Shown: in pieces, positions 8,401 through 16,553 of the stretch
How the letters are laid out: each line of letters starts with the position of its first letter
How positions within the stretch are numbered: the stretch's first letter is position 1
IMG/VR virus record: IMGVR_UViG_3300036770_004568
Coordinates: 18,611-82,610 of that record
Length of the DNA: 64,000 bases
Reading direction: 5' to 3' (one strand)
From: a virus
Notes under the pieces: model-generated
Databases searched by the model: none
Seen by the model: the letters and a program-made list of their open reading frames with translations, nothing else
Told to the model about the DNA's origin: nothing
Program-made: the position numbers and the translations under genes

Positions 8401-9053
8401 AGAAGAATATTGAACTGATTGCCTTTGATGCACTGGGCAATCCTTATGGGTATCTGGCTGGTGAGCTCAGTGGCGTGGTGAACTGGGTGCTGTCGATGAG
8501 TGAGGAGGAGATGCTGGAGTACACCAAGAACGCCACAAACCATATCAAGGTTCTCAAAGAGCAGAAGGCTGAGTTGCTGTCTGAATCCAACACTCTGATC
8601 GACTGGATGCAGGAGCGGATCGTCTTTGATCCCAATGCCGCAACGGCGGTGGGTCACAAGCAAGACGCTGAGGCGGGTCAGTTCTCCGTGCGCAATGCCG
8701 AGAGCTGGTTGTATGCCTCTTATGTCGATGCCTGCCGCAAAGCCAATGTTCGCGAAGTCGGGCGCCCCAGGTTTGTCCGGTTGCTGGAGGACATCTGCAT
8801 CAACCAGCTGCGGGTCAAGGTGCTGAAGATCAAGGGCAAGAGGACCCGTCACATCTTCAAGGGTTTGGCAATTCGCAAGGCTGATTCGTTCTATGACGGA
8901 TTCCCATCGATTGTGGACTATGCGTTCAATGCGGACAAGTGGGAGTATCTGTATGGTTCACAAGAGACCATTGAAGAGCAGTTGAAGCAAGACCTGGTGC
9001 TGGAGCATCAACCGTCCCAACTCAGTTCGGGAATCCCTGATTTACCGTTCTGA
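5487..9053 (+). CDS. Primase-polymerase / SF3 helicase with intein in Walker A
   Basis: This protein has 1188 codons, or about 908 residues after intein removal. The N-terminal ~210 residues look like an AEP-type prim-pol domain (GVGVLGG then FGLVWVDVDG, with the paired Asp residues of the catalytic site). A PriCT-2-like segment follows (DDYDTWIMVGQALHS...WDAWSQQSEKY...CERKW, about 235-285). After an acidic linker comes a D5_N-like region, and then the superfamily 3 helicase: Walker A GAAGAGK-T (residues 570-576 and 857), Walker B-like KKLIVIADSE, and sensor VLTANE. The protein would prime and unwind DNA at the phage origin. The start is ATG 5487; the shared upstream region holds the divergent regulator. 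The domain order matches prim-pol/D5 replication proteins of phages and plasmids. Confidence 0.88.
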   Translation: MEKRESLKKTLNPGEIKLEWIPKNWPLTPLGAYKNAYIQDWQSNPFSIEEIRTEISQGRCKGVGVLGGPCFNERFGLVWVDVDGQSVQSKIEELSHLPYAEALPDTLTICSGRVGRERRLYKVLAEDFEIFVRNKYSWQTDTPGEKLEILWSNLQGVVMGLHPETSGFYTPDGLGFEWATDLPLIPSWLKDVITSKNARMGGAAKRVTRVEGPGFAFSLIQDSSRDRAMAVEAMWSLPSELADDYDTWIMVGQALHSVDDELLEQWDAWSQQSEKYQPGLCERKWASFNAGSGVGLGTLIELSKRVSNVVYERLERENASLPEDDDLDQIEKIRLEQMMMLEGVVEQTIENTTELHHIHEVLEEVVDVVNDFAGQNLVVDESSLDTDSPEPSLPSLKRNPPVNIMRDMILFKMAGSILYDPTQESYYRYSHRSEGVWGKLSSFEMNSIIQNYLDEMHLPKGYSSGTVQSLMDLLGPRLGQVEWNNKPNLLCFKNGVLDTETMTLMPHSRDFYMVTQLPFDYDPSADCPRTKQWIAYTQFNNEEMVKVLQAWLRAVLLGRHQLQMFLELIGAAGAGKAQPNDARILTPDGWRHLDSIKVGDHVIAADGNPSLVMGIYPQGRKEIFSVVFDDGSVAECCNEHLWQIYIGDNRNHYIWTLGQIQEYLKKCPDARISIPLCQPVQFPVQQIQAEPYAYAREVIDLMNSGSESNKIHCIPIQYRLNTISVRLHFLQGLMDLAGSTREDGMCVFECKEEYFASDLASIIRSLGGKVWVRPQKSRSKKNPVVTYRLEFFLHPMFAPFRLNDEKLVEWRKAYNGFAHTKVIDKITFSRYSEARCIYINNPAHLYITDHFVVTHNTSFSNLCVALVGTENTFSTRLSLLESNRFEVSGAYQKKLIVIADSERYGGSVDTLKALTGGDQIRSEQKFQRQASSFVYTGMLVLTANESLQTTDPSSGLFRRRLTVPFSRSRAGQKNIELIAFDALGNPYGYLAGELSGVVNWVLSMSEEEMLEYTKNATNHIKVLKEQKAELLSESNTLIDWMQERIVFDPNAATAVGHKQDAEAGQFSVRNAESWLYASYVDACRKANVREVGRPRFVRLLEDICINQLRVKVLKIKGKRTRHIFKGLAIRKADSFYDGFPSIVDYAFNADKWEYLYGSQETIEEQLKQDLVLEHQPSQLSSGIPDLPF
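7215..8054 (+). other. Class 3-type intein with degenerate LAGLIDADG domain
   Basis: This 280-residue in-frame insertion separates the Lys and Thr of the helicase Walker A motif (GAAGAGK, then TSFSN). It starts with Ala (AQPNDARILTPDGW), not Cys or Ser. It ends in VVTHN followed by Thr. Block B contains NEHLW and block F contains ARCIYI, with THN-T at the end. This is the Trp-Cys-Thr triad of class 3 inteins, which splice through the block F Cys. The centre has FLQGLMDLAGST at about residues 156-167 of the intein. This matches a LAGLIDADG helix but lacks the usual acidic residue, so the nuclease is probably dead. The boundaries follow from restoring GAAGAGKT. Confidence 0.88.
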
Positions 9054-9060
9054 ATTCTGG

Positions 9061-9068
9061 CTATACTA
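9061..9068 (+). promoter_or_regulatory. -10-like element CTATACTA
   Basis: This octamer lies 33 bases before ATG 9101 and just after the primase-helicase stop. It is identical to the element at 2080-2087. It probably starts the transcript of the small protein at 9101, which ends at the terminator at 9454. Confidence 0.4.
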
Positions 9069-9100
9069 TACAAGAGTGTTGATTACCTCGACGTTATTAC

Positions 9101-9433
9101 ATGTCTGACATTAAATTCACTTGGACTGTGACCAACCTGGAGCGCCAGTGCGATACGGGTCTGGTGCTTGGTGCTGCCTACATGGTGGAAGCATCCGATG
9201 ATGTCTATAAATCCAGTGTGGTGGGCACCATCGAGTTCGATGCTCCTGAAGACGACAGCAGCATCGTTCCCTATTTTGATCTGACCCAGGACCTTGTACT
9301 GGGCTGGATCAAGGAGAAGCTGGGTGAGGAGAACACCGCCAAGGTGGAAGACGCCCTCAACACGGCTGTCTCTGAGCAACGTCAACCAACCCGTGCGCTT
9401 GGTATTCCCTGGCCTGTGGCTGCAGCTGCCTAA
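9101..9433 (+). CDS. Small conserved phage protein, paralogue of 14446-15051
   Basis: The protein has 110 residues. It begins MSDIKFTWTVTNLER and ends with GIPWP near the C-terminus. It shares the pattern FTWT-(V/I)-LER, a central VVGTIEF strand, a LVLGWIKEKLG helix and G-(I/L)-PW with the protein at 14446. No catalytic motif is visible. It is bracketed by its own promoter-like element and a terminator, just upstream of the first spike gene. Its paralogue sits just after the second spike gene, so a role linked to spike assembly or recognition is possible but unproven. Confidence 0.7.
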   Translation: MSDIKFTWTVTNLERQCDTGLVLGAAYMVEASDDVYKSSVVGTIEFDAPEDDSSIVPYFDLTQDLVLGWIKEKLGEENTAKVEDALNTAVSEQRQPTRALGIPWPVAAAA

Positions 9434-9453
9434 GGCTACATGCATAGATTTAT

Positions 9454-9491
9454 AGCTCCAGTTCTCAACACCAGGGATCTGGAGCTTTTTT
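9454..9491 (+). terminator. Intrinsic terminator after the 9101 gene
   Basis: An 8-bp stem AGCTCCAG/CTGGAGCT with a 17-base loop is followed by a run of six T. It is 20 bases after the stop of the 110-residue gene, on the plus strand. Confidence 0.85.
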
Positions 9492-9517
9492 CTTATGCTT
9501 GACGCATTCATCCTTGC

Positions 9518-9523
9518 TAGAAT
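9518..9523 (+). promoter_or_regulatory. TAGAAT promoter element upstream of the first spike gene
   Basis: A TAGAAT hexamer lies 49 bases before the start of the 954-residue spike gene. A TTGACG upstream (9499-9504) gives 13-base spacing, shorter than usual. It belongs to a repeated set; copies precede at least eleven other genes (see findings). Confidence 0.5.
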
Positions 9524-9571
9524 ATGTGATAACTCAAGGCATCCATTTGGTTGTGACCGGCTGAGATAAGA

Positions 9572-12436
9572 ATGGCGCTGAAGTTCTCCATCAAACCTAC
9601 TGATCCAGACGATATTCTCTATTCCCAAGCGGGTCGGCCCACGCTTGATCTGCGTTTTGCATCGAGTAAGAGCCTGGTCGATCACGTCTCAGGTCAGAAC
9701 CTGATTGATTTTACGCGTGGTGGCAATGGCGTCGGGACGTATGTGGGTGCTGATGGACTGATCAAGAACTCAGTCATTAACCTACTGCTGCGGAGTGAGG
9801 AGTATGATAATGCAAGTTGGACAAAATCAAGAACAAGCATCTCAGCAAATGCCGGTGCTGCGCCAGATGGATCAATTACCGCAGACAAGTTAGTTGAAGA
9901 CACGTCAGTCAGTCTTACTCATTTGGCTAGTCAAGACGTAACAGTAACTGCTAACACGACTTACTCTTTCAGTGTTTACGCCAAGGCTGTTGAGCGCAGT
10001 CGATTAAGGATTGACTTTTCCGACGCCTCAAATGGTGCCGATTCCGTCTTCGGCTTATTTAATTTAAGCACTGGTACGGTTGCCAGCTCTGGGGCAGGTG
10101 GTAATGGAACTCTTTCTAGCACTTCGATTCAGTCGGCAGGAGACGGTTGGTACCGCTGCATTGTTGTTGGTAAGTTTAACAACACCGATACCGACGGTCG
10201 TGTTCTTCTTTACTTAGACAACGGCACTACTATTACCTACACAGGCGATGGCGCCAGTGGATTGTTTATCTGGGGCGCTCAACTCGAGCAAGCCTCAACC
10301 GTAGGCGAGTATGTCAAGACTACGTCTAGCCTCTCCGGCGCCCCACGCTTTGACCACACTCCTGTGACGGGTGAGAGCTTGGGTTTGCTGGTAGAGGAGG
10401 CTCGGACAAACTTCCTGTTGCGCAGCGAGGAGTTCAATGATGCAAGTTGGAGCAAGAACAACGGAACTATTTCTAGTAACCTATCATCTGCTCCCAATGG
10501 TCTTAATACCGCAGATGCATTTATTCCGGATGCAATAACAGGGCTTACCTACTTACAGCAACAGCCTGCACCACTATCGGCTGGTAGTGTTTACACATTC
10601 AGTATTTTTCTAAAAGCATCAGGGTATTCTTGGGTATTTCTTGATGCTTTTGATGGTACCAATAATCGAACTTGGTTTGATTTATCAAATGGTACCATTG
10701 GTACTGTGACTGCTGGCAACACCTCTACTATTACATCTTATGGTAATGGATGGTATCGCTGTACTCTAACTAGAACTGCTGCACTTACTACAGTTAACTA
10801 TGCGATAGCGGTTGTTACCGGAAACAATTTCCAGAATATTACAGCAAATGGGACATCAGGGATTCTTCTTTGGGGTGCTCAAGTTGAAGCCGGAGCATTT
10901 GCTACTAGCTACATTCCGACTGCTAGTCTTGCTGTAACACGCAATGAAGATGTTGTTAGTATTGTAGGTGCTAACTTTAGGCGATGGTATAGGCAAGCTG
11001 AAGGCGCATTTTACGCTGAAGCTTGTCCTCTCCTGGAGGCGTCTGTATCATCAATTATCCTAAGTGCATCAAATGGTACTTCGACTGATCGTCATACAAT
11101 AACTAGAAACCTGACATCTAGTAATGCGCGTATCTTTTCAAACGTTGCTGGCGTTATTCAGGTTCAATCTGATCTTGGTGTTTGGACTGGAAAGGGTCGA
11201 ATTGCCTATGGATATGCTGCAGATAACTTTGCTGGATCCCTCAATGGAGCTTCTCCTGCCGTCGATACTGCAGGATCAGTGCCAATTGTCAGTGATCTTT
11301 ATATCGGCAGGCGTTCTGATGCAACAACCAACATGATCAATGGTACAGTCTCTAGAATCGCCTATTTTGACCGACGACTTCCCAACGCCACGCTCCAGGC
11401 GATCACCAGCAGTACACCTCCTGCAACGTATGGGAATCTGGTTTTGAACAATGCTAATGATCCGGCTGCCATTGCTGGTGTTCAACCCACACTGGATTAC
11501 CGTTTTGCACGGGATAGGCGTGAGATTGAATCTGTCAGCCTGACGGATAAGCTGACGTACACCGGAGACAATGGCACGTTTGTTGGTTCGGATGGAACCA
11601 TTCAACGTGCAACCACCAATGTCCCCAGGTTTGACCATGACCCGGTCAGTCGGCTTAGCAAGGGGTTATTGGTTGAGGTAAGTCGTGAAAATCTTATTAC
11701 TTGGAGTGAACAGGCCGACAATGCTGCATGGCTTAAAGTTCGATGCTCGATCACGCCAAATGCCGCTACCGCACCAGATGGTCTGCTTACAGCGGATAAA
11801 TTAGTTGAAGACACGTCAAACAATACTCACCGGCTGTATGCGTCAAACGCAACCATTACGGCTGGAGCAACTGTTACTTTTTCGACATTCTTTAAACCTG
11901 CAGAGCGATCTCAGATCAACCTTTTTGTTGATGAAGTTGGTGGAGCCAGCTTTAGTGCATATGCTTCTGCGTCGGGAATTTCTGGTTCTGGTTTTACGGG
12001 AACTGGTTCATATCTATCTGGTTCAGTCACTCCTTATCCAAATGGTTGGTATCGAGCATCAATTACTGGTTCATTGGGCGGTGTAATTACAGCAATCCGT
12101 GAATCTGTATTTACTGCAATTACTAATAACACATCATATCAGGGCGATGGATCTAGTGGTCTTTTCTTGTGGGGCGCTCAACTTGAATCTGGAACATCTT
12201 TTACTACCTATATTCCTACCAGCTCCACAGCAATAACCCGGACCGCCGACTCAGCCGTCATCAATGGCACCGGAGTCATCACCGGCACCTACACGATGAT
12301 CGAAAAGCCTACTGGTTGCGCACTTGTCTCTGGAAGCAACATCAACCTTCAAGCAGGCTATACAGCAGAACGCGTTATGGTCTTTCCTGCTGCTTTGTCT
12401 GCTCAACAGATCACAGATATACGCAATGCGATGTGA
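9572..12436 (+). CDS. Large modular spike/fibre protein
   Basis: The protein has 954 residues. The N-terminus (TLDLRFASSKSLVDHVSG) and later GTYVGADGLIK, PRFDHTPVTGESLGLLVEEA and NFLLRSEEFNDASWSK segments are hallmarks of phage head-spike/fibre proteins with jelly-roll carbohydrate-binding modules. At least three copies of the LLLRSEE(Y/F)(D/N)..W + SADKL(V)...YSFSV + GNGWYRC + LFLWGAQLE module can be followed (from about residues 65, 280 and 690). The last two-thirds end in a second TLDYRF..FVGSDGTIQ start, so the gene looks like two fused spikes. It probably binds host surface glycans. It shares modules with 12494, 30587, 31867 and the C-terminus of 36558. Confidence 0.75.
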   Translation: MALKFSIKPTDPDDILYSQAGRPTLDLRFASSKSLVDHVSGQNLIDFTRGGNGVGTYVGADGLIKNSVINLLLRSEEYDNASWTKSRTSISANAGAAPDGSITADKLVEDTSVSLTHLASQDVTVTANTTYSFSVYAKAVERSRLRIDFSDASNGADSVFGLFNLSTGTVASSGAGGNGTLSSTSIQSAGDGWYRCIVVGKFNNTDTDGRVLLYLDNGTTITYTGDGASGLFIWGAQLEQASTVGEYVKTTSSLSGAPRFDHTPVTGESLGLLVEEARTNFLLRSEEFNDASWSKNNGTISSNLSSAPNGLNTADAFIPDAITGLTYLQQQPAPLSAGSVYTFSIFLKASGYSWVFLDAFDGTNNRTWFDLSNGTIGTVTAGNTSTITSYGNGWYRCTLTRTAALTTVNYAIAVVTGNNFQNITANGTSGILLWGAQVEAGAFATSYIPTASLAVTRNEDVVSIVGANFRRWYRQAEGAFYAEACPLLEASVSSIILSASNGTSTDRHTITRNLTSSNARIFSNVAGVIQVQSDLGVWTGKGRIAYGYAADNFAGSLNGASPAVDTAGSVPIVSDLYIGRRSDATTNMINGTVSRIAYFDRRLPNATLQAITSSTPPATYGNLVLNNANDPAAIAGVQPTLDYRFARDRREIESVSLTDKLTYTGDNGTFVGSDGTIQRATTNVPRFDHDPVSRLSKGLLVEVSRENLITWSEQADNAAWLKVRCSITPNAATAPDGLLTADKLVEDTSNNTHRLYASNATITAGATVTFSTFFKPAERSQINLFVDEVGGASFSAYASASGISGSGFTGTGSYLSGSVTPYPNGWYRASITGSLGGVITAIRESVFTAITNNTSYQGDGSSGLFLWGAQLESGTSFTTYIPTSSTAITRTADSAVINGTGVITGTYTMIEKPTGCALVSGSNINLQAGYTAERVMVFPAALSAQQITDIRNAM

Positions 12437-12448
12437 TATCTGATCAAC

Positions 12449-12454
12449 TAGAAT
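12449..12454 (+). promoter_or_regulatory. TAGAAT promoter element upstream of the second spike gene
   Basis: A TAGAATAG sequence lies 40 bases before ATG 12494. It is one of the repeated TAGAAT elements in this window. Confidence 0.45.
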
Positions 12455-12493
12455 AGTCGTTAGCAAGTCTCTTCGTTCCAGGGTATTGGGGTC

Positions 12494-14359
12494 ATGGGTG
12501 TCAAGATTACAGGTGCTGTTGGTAAAGATGATGATAAGCTCTATTCACTAGCTGGTACACCTACGCTTGATCTTAGATTTGCATCAACCAAAAGTCTGAC
12601 AGACTATGTCTCAGGTAAGAACCTGATCACGTTCACCAGGGCCAGCACTGGGACGTACGTGGACTCCGATGGCGTGATCCGCAGCGCAGCGACGAACTTG
12701 CTGCTCAGGAGTGAGGAGTTTGATAATGCGAGTTGGTCACGTGTGCGGCTAAGTACCGTTAATGCTAATGGAGCAGTTTCCCCTAACGGGACGCTTTCCG
12801 CTGATGAGATGGTAGTGGACACAGCAAATGGCACGCATTCAATCTATAGTAATACTATTTCCTCTACCACTGCGACCTATTCAGCAAGTGTTTACCTAAA
12901 AGCAGGGACTTCAAACTTTGCCTTTTTTGGCTTGACTGATTTGGCAACAGGTGGTGCTGAAAGAAGGATCAACCTTTCTACGGGGGTCGTTGATACTGTC
13001 AATATCGGAGGAGCAGGTTCTTGGACTTCTGTTTCTTCGACTGTTGCCTCTGTTGGCAACGGTTGGTACAGGCTTACAGTGACGGCAACTCAGGGGGGCG
13101 GTACTAGCGTTGCACTCCAGGTACTTGTCGGAAATTCAAGTGGTCAGCGCACTTACTTAGGAAACAACACAGATAGTGTTTACGCATGGGGCGCCCAACT
13201 AGAACTCGGCTCCACGGCCACAACGTACATCCCAACAGGTGCCACGATCAATTCGGCGCCACGCTTCGACCACAACCCGCTCACGGGCGAGTGCCTGGGG
13301 TTGTTGGTCGAGGAGAGCAGAACCAACAGCATTCGCAACAACACGATGGTCGGTGCGGTAGCTGGTACGCCGGGGACGTTGCCAACGAATTGGAGTGAAA
13401 GCCTTGCCGGGCTAACGCGAGAAGTTGTCGGGACAGGAACAACAAACGGCATCAACTGGATTGACCTAAGACTCTCAGGTACATCAACTGGCACGGTTGT
13501 CAATCTCTCAATGGAAGCAATCAATGTGGCGGTGGCTGCTGCTGGTCAGAACTGGACCAACTCTTTCTGGATTGCCCGTGTTGGCGGTACTACAACTAAC
13601 GTCACTGGTGTTAACTCACGCATTCGTTCTTACAATTCAACCCCTGCCTTCTTGGGTCAACATGATGGTTCTGCTATCACTTTAACCAGCTCTCTTGTAA
13701 GGCACGAAGCTACCTATTCAAATTTGCCAGCTACAACAGCATTTGTTGAGCCTGTAGTGCGAGTGGTCGTAGCTAATAGCTCTGCCATCGACATCACCCT
13801 CCGCATCGGCCTGCCCCAGTTAGAGCAGGGGGCATTTGCCACTTCAGTCATCCCCACCACCGGCACCGCTGTCACACGCAGTGCGGATATTGCAACTCTA
13901 TCTGGTACTAACTTTTCGAGTTGGTACTTTCCTGCGCAAGGCACTCTATTTGCATCGATGTCTTCTGCATCTGGTGCTGCATATACGGGCTATGTTCTTT
14001 CTGTAGGTCCTGACTTCAATAATACTATTCAGATGTATCGACAATCTGACACACAGCCTGTTGCGCGAGTACGAGTTGGAGGTGTTGATACTTATGGATC
14101 TATCGGCAGTGGTCCTGTTTGGACGGGTACAACACTTGGAAAGTTTGCATTGGCTTTATCACCATCTAGCGGACGCCAAGCATTTAACGGAACATTAGAT
14201 TCGGCTGGTGATGATCTCAATATTACCTTACCTGTTTCGTCAAGCATGTCCATTGGTTCTCTGGCTGGCTCAAGCATTTTTGCAAATGCGCACATTCGAC
14301 GCATTGCTTACTTTGACCGCCGCTTACCCAACGCCACTCTTCAAGCCATCACAACCTAG
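12494..14359 (+). CDS. Modular spike/fibre protein
   Basis: The protein has 621 residues. Its first ~55 residues (TLDLRFASTKSLTDYVSGK, then FTRASTGTYVDSDGVIR) match the N-terminus of the preceding spike and of the minus-strand spikes. One LLLRSEEFDNASWS module follows. Then comes a PRFDHNPLTGECLGLLVEE joint, and a second module beginning SRTNSIRNNTMVGAVAGTPG. That block recurs nearly unchanged in the minus-strand gene at 30587. The end, RRIAYFDRRLPNATLQAIT, matches the middle of the preceding gene. It is likely a receptor-binding spike. The modular recombination is visible at nucleotide level. Confidence 0.75.
   Translation: MGVKITGAVGKDDDKLYSLAGTPTLDLRFASTKSLTDYVSGKNLITFTRASTGTYVDSDGVIRSAATNLLLRSEEFDNASWSRVRLSTVNANGAVSPNGTLSADEMVVDTANGTHSIYSNTISSTTATYSASVYLKAGTSNFAFFGLTDLATGGAERRINLSTGVVDTVNIGGAGSWTSVSSTVASVGNGWYRLTVTATQGGGTSVALQVLVGNSSGQRTYLGNNTDSVYAWGAQLELGSTATTYIPTGATINSAPRFDHNPLTGECLGLLVEESRTNSIRNNTMVGAVAGTPGTLPTNWSESLAGLTREVVGTGTTNGINWIDLRLSGTSTGTVVNLSMEAINVAVAAAGQNWTNSFWIARVGGTTTNVTGVNSRIRSYNSTPAFLGQHDGSAITLTSSLVRHEATYSNLPATTAFVEPVVRVVVANSSAIDITLRIGLPQLEQGAFATSVIPTTGTAVTRSADIATLSGTNFSSWYFPAQGTLFASMSSASGAAYTGYVLSVGPDFNNTIQMYRQSDTQPVARVRVGGVDTYGSIGSGPVWTGTTLGKFALALSPSSGRQAFNGTLDSAGDDLNITLPVSSSMSIGSLAGSSIFANAHIRRIAYFDRRLPNATLQAITT
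13310..13410 (+). repeat. ~100-bp block shared with the minus-strand spike at 31560-31680
   Basis: The block encoding VEESRTNSIRNNTMVGAVAGTPGT-type sequence is nearly identical to the reverse complement of about 31560-31680. It therefore forms a distant inverted repeat about 18 kb apart. Confidence 0.8.
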
Positions 14360-14414
14360 TTTTTTAGAGTCTTCTAGCTTGATACAGCCATCTTGAATCA
14401 CCAGATAGTTGAAC

Positions 14415-14420
14415 TAGAAT
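14415..14420 (+). promoter_or_regulatory. TAGAAT promoter element upstream of 14446
   Basis: TAGAAT lies 26 bases before ATG 14446. A TTGAAT is located 16 bases upstream (14393-14398), giving one of the better -35/-10 pairs in the window. Confidence 0.55.
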
Positions 14421-14445
14421 AGCTAGATGACTCTTGACTGCGGCT

Positions 14446-15051
14446 ATGGCTACTCAATTCACCTGGACGATTGTTGATCTTGAGCGATACACAAAAGATG
14501 GTGTTGTCTATAATGCGCACTACACCGTTAATGCTGATGACGGGTGCTATCAAGCCAGTGTGTATGGTTCGATTGGTTTGACACCTCCATCTACGGATAA
14601 CCTCATTCCGTTTGATCAACTCACCGAAGAGCTTGTCATTGATTGGGTGAAGCGTCATTTCGGATCTGACAAGGTCTCAGAGATTGAAGGCAATCTTCAG
14701 GCCCGCATTGATGAGCAGCACCAACCAGCCACGGCAGCAGGTCTCCCCTGGCAATTCGGCAATCCTGAACCTGCTCCTGTGCAGGATGACGTGATCACCC
14801 CTGAGTCCCTCGACCCAGGGGATGTGGAGGAAGTGTCCGATTCTCCAGTTGAGCCTCTGATCGTTGACGCTCCAGCTGACACCGTTGTTGAAACCGAAGT
14901 GCTGAGCGAAGAAGAGGAAGAGGATCTGGGATACTCCGGTGAAACGGTCTTGATCCGTGCTCGCAACGAACTGGGTCAGTACATTGCTGATGATGGGACC
15001 ACAGAAGGACACAACGAAGCGTGGATTGAAGTGCCGATTGAAGAGGCCTGA
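14446..15051 (+). CDS. Conserved phage protein, longer paralogue of 9101-9433
   Basis: I choose ATG 14446 (MATQFTWTIVDLER) because it aligns with the start of the 110-residue paralogue; an upstream TTG is less likely. The first ~105 residues match that paralogue (FTWT, LER, YGSIGL, DWVKRHFG, GLPWQFG). The extra C-terminal ~90 residues are very acidic with an EEEEEDLGYSG stretch, perhaps for binding a basic partner. It sits directly after the spike pair. No enzymatic motif is visible. The function is unknown. Confidence 0.7.
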   Translation: MATQFTWTIVDLERYTKDGVVYNAHYTVNADDGCYQASVYGSIGLTPPSTDNLIPFDQLTEELVIDWVKRHFGSDKVSEIEGNLQARIDEQHQPATAAGLPWQFGNPEPAPVQDDVITPESLDPGDVEEVSDSPVEPLIVDAPADTVVETEVLSEEEEEDLGYSGETVLIRARNELGQYIADDGTTEGHNEAWIEVPIEEA

Positions 15052-15103
15052 AGCTTAGGTTCAATTTTCAATTATCGATAGACTGGTCAAAACGTGAAAA
15101 ACA

Positions 15104-16351
15104 ATGGCCAGGCCTAAGCTCTTGTGGGTTGGTGATATCTGTGCGACCACTGGTTTTGCCCGTGTGACCCATAACATCCTCACGCGTCTAGTTGATGATT
15201 ATGAGATTGTGGTTCTTGGTAGCAATTACCATGGGGATCCCCACTCCTATCCTTTCAAGATCTATCCAGCCACCAATCGCTTTACGGGCAATGCCTACTT
15301 CGGTGAGCTTCGCATCCGTGAAGTCGTGCTTATCGAGAAACCCGACATCATTTTCTGCATCAATGACTCCTGGATCATCAATGACCTCTACTCCAAGGTT
15401 CATGATCTCCATGAGAAGAAGCTCTTCAAGTTCGTGGGCTACTACCCAGTCGATGGGGTGAACTGGTTCAACGTCCTCTCCCTATCGGCCAACTCCTGGG
15501 ACCAGGTGTATGTGTACACGCACTTCGGCTGTGTTGAGGCCAAGAAAGCAGCTCTGGTGCAAGAACCCATCTACCTGCCCCATGGTGTTGACACCGATGT
15601 CTTTTACCCCCAGGACAAGACTGAATGCCGTAAACGCCTTGGCCTGCCTCACGATGCGTTCATTGTCTTTAATGGTAACCGCAACCAGCCCCGCAAGCGC
15701 ATTGATCTGACCATTCGCGCGTTTGCCCAGTTTGCGTTGGATGCTCCCAATGCCATCCTCTATCTGCACATGGGCGCTAAGGACATTGGCTGGGACATCA
15801 AGTCCCTCTTTGGCAAAGAGATGGCTCGCTACAACCTCTCTCCTGCTCGCCGTATTGTTCTCTCTGGCCAGGAGCACCGGGGCGTACAAAACGCTTCTAT
15901 CGAATTGCTGAGGGACATTTATGGTTCAGCGGATGTGGGTGTCAATACCTGTGAGGGCGAGGGCTGGGGTTTGGTCAATTTTGAACATGCCGCGTGCCAG
16001 GTGGCGCAGATTGTTCCCAATCACACCAGCTGCAAGGAGATCTTTGATGGCTATGGAGATCTAATTGATGTGGAGCATACCGTGACCGATAAAGACTTTG
16101 GGCGCGAGATGTTCTGCATCAATACTGATTCATTGGCGTCACTGCTATACCGACACTACAGCGATCAGGCCTACAACAAAGCCAAGGCTCAGATGTGCTA
16201 TGAGCGTGTGACAGATACCCAATTCAGCTGGGATACGATTGCAACCTCACTGAGGACATCCTTGAAGGTGTTGCATCAGAAAGACGATCCAGCTTCCATT
16301 GGATTTAAGAGCGAAGCCAAGACGTTCAAGCAAAAGAAAAAGAAGAAGTGA
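15104..16351 (+). CDS. Group 1 (GT4) glycosyltransferase
   Basis: The protein has 415 residues with a GT-B fold typical of GT4. The N-terminal LLWVGDICATTGFARVTHNIL is the acceptor-side glycine loop. LPHGVDTDVFYP marks the domain junction (about residues 160-171). FNGNRNQPRKRIDLTIRAF is the nucleotide-sugar region, and CEGEGWGLVNFEHAAC carries the E-x7-E motif (about 283-298). The tail is a run of Lys. It probably moves a sugar from an NDP-sugar onto a glycan or protein. It lies between spike-associated genes and nrdA, so virion or host-glycan modification is a reasonable inference. The substrate is unknown. Confidence 0.85.
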   Translation: MARPKLLWVGDICATTGFARVTHNILTRLVDDYEIVVLGSNYHGDPHSYPFKIYPATNRFTGNAYFGELRIREVVLIEKPDIIFCINDSWIINDLYSKVHDLHEKKLFKFVGYYPVDGVNWFNVLSLSANSWDQVYVYTHFGCVEAKKAALVQEPIYLPHGVDTDVFYPQDKTECRKRLGLPHDAFIVFNGNRNQPRKRIDLTIRAFAQFALDAPNAILYLHMGAKDIGWDIKSLFGKEMARYNLSPARRIVLSGQEHRGVQNASIELLRDIYGSADVGVNTCEGEGWGLVNFEHAACQVAQIVPNHTSCKEIFDGYGDLIDVEHTVTDKDFGREMFCINTDSLASLLYRHYSDQAYNKAKAQMCYERVTDTQFSWDTIATSLRTSLKVLHQKDDPASIGFKSEAKTFKQKKKKK

Positions 16352-16553
16352 GGGCATAACAGGGCATAACAGATTGTGCTCCAACCCTGTTGCGGCGCCT
16401 GCAATCTCGGGATCTAGCTAGGCTGTCTGAGCTTCTTCATCTTAGGATGACAAGACGTCGCAACAAGCAAAGAATGCACCAAGGTCATCCTTGTTGACAG
16501 GGTTTTGCTATCTCTATTGACGTTGCGTAGTCCTACGTTGTTTCATAACTTCT

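Noticed and set aside
16352-16553. Possible riboswitch or NrdR boxes before nrdA
   Set aside because: A direct repeat AGGGCATAAC x2 is seen, but no pair of NrdR-like boxes or known riboswitch core could be found.
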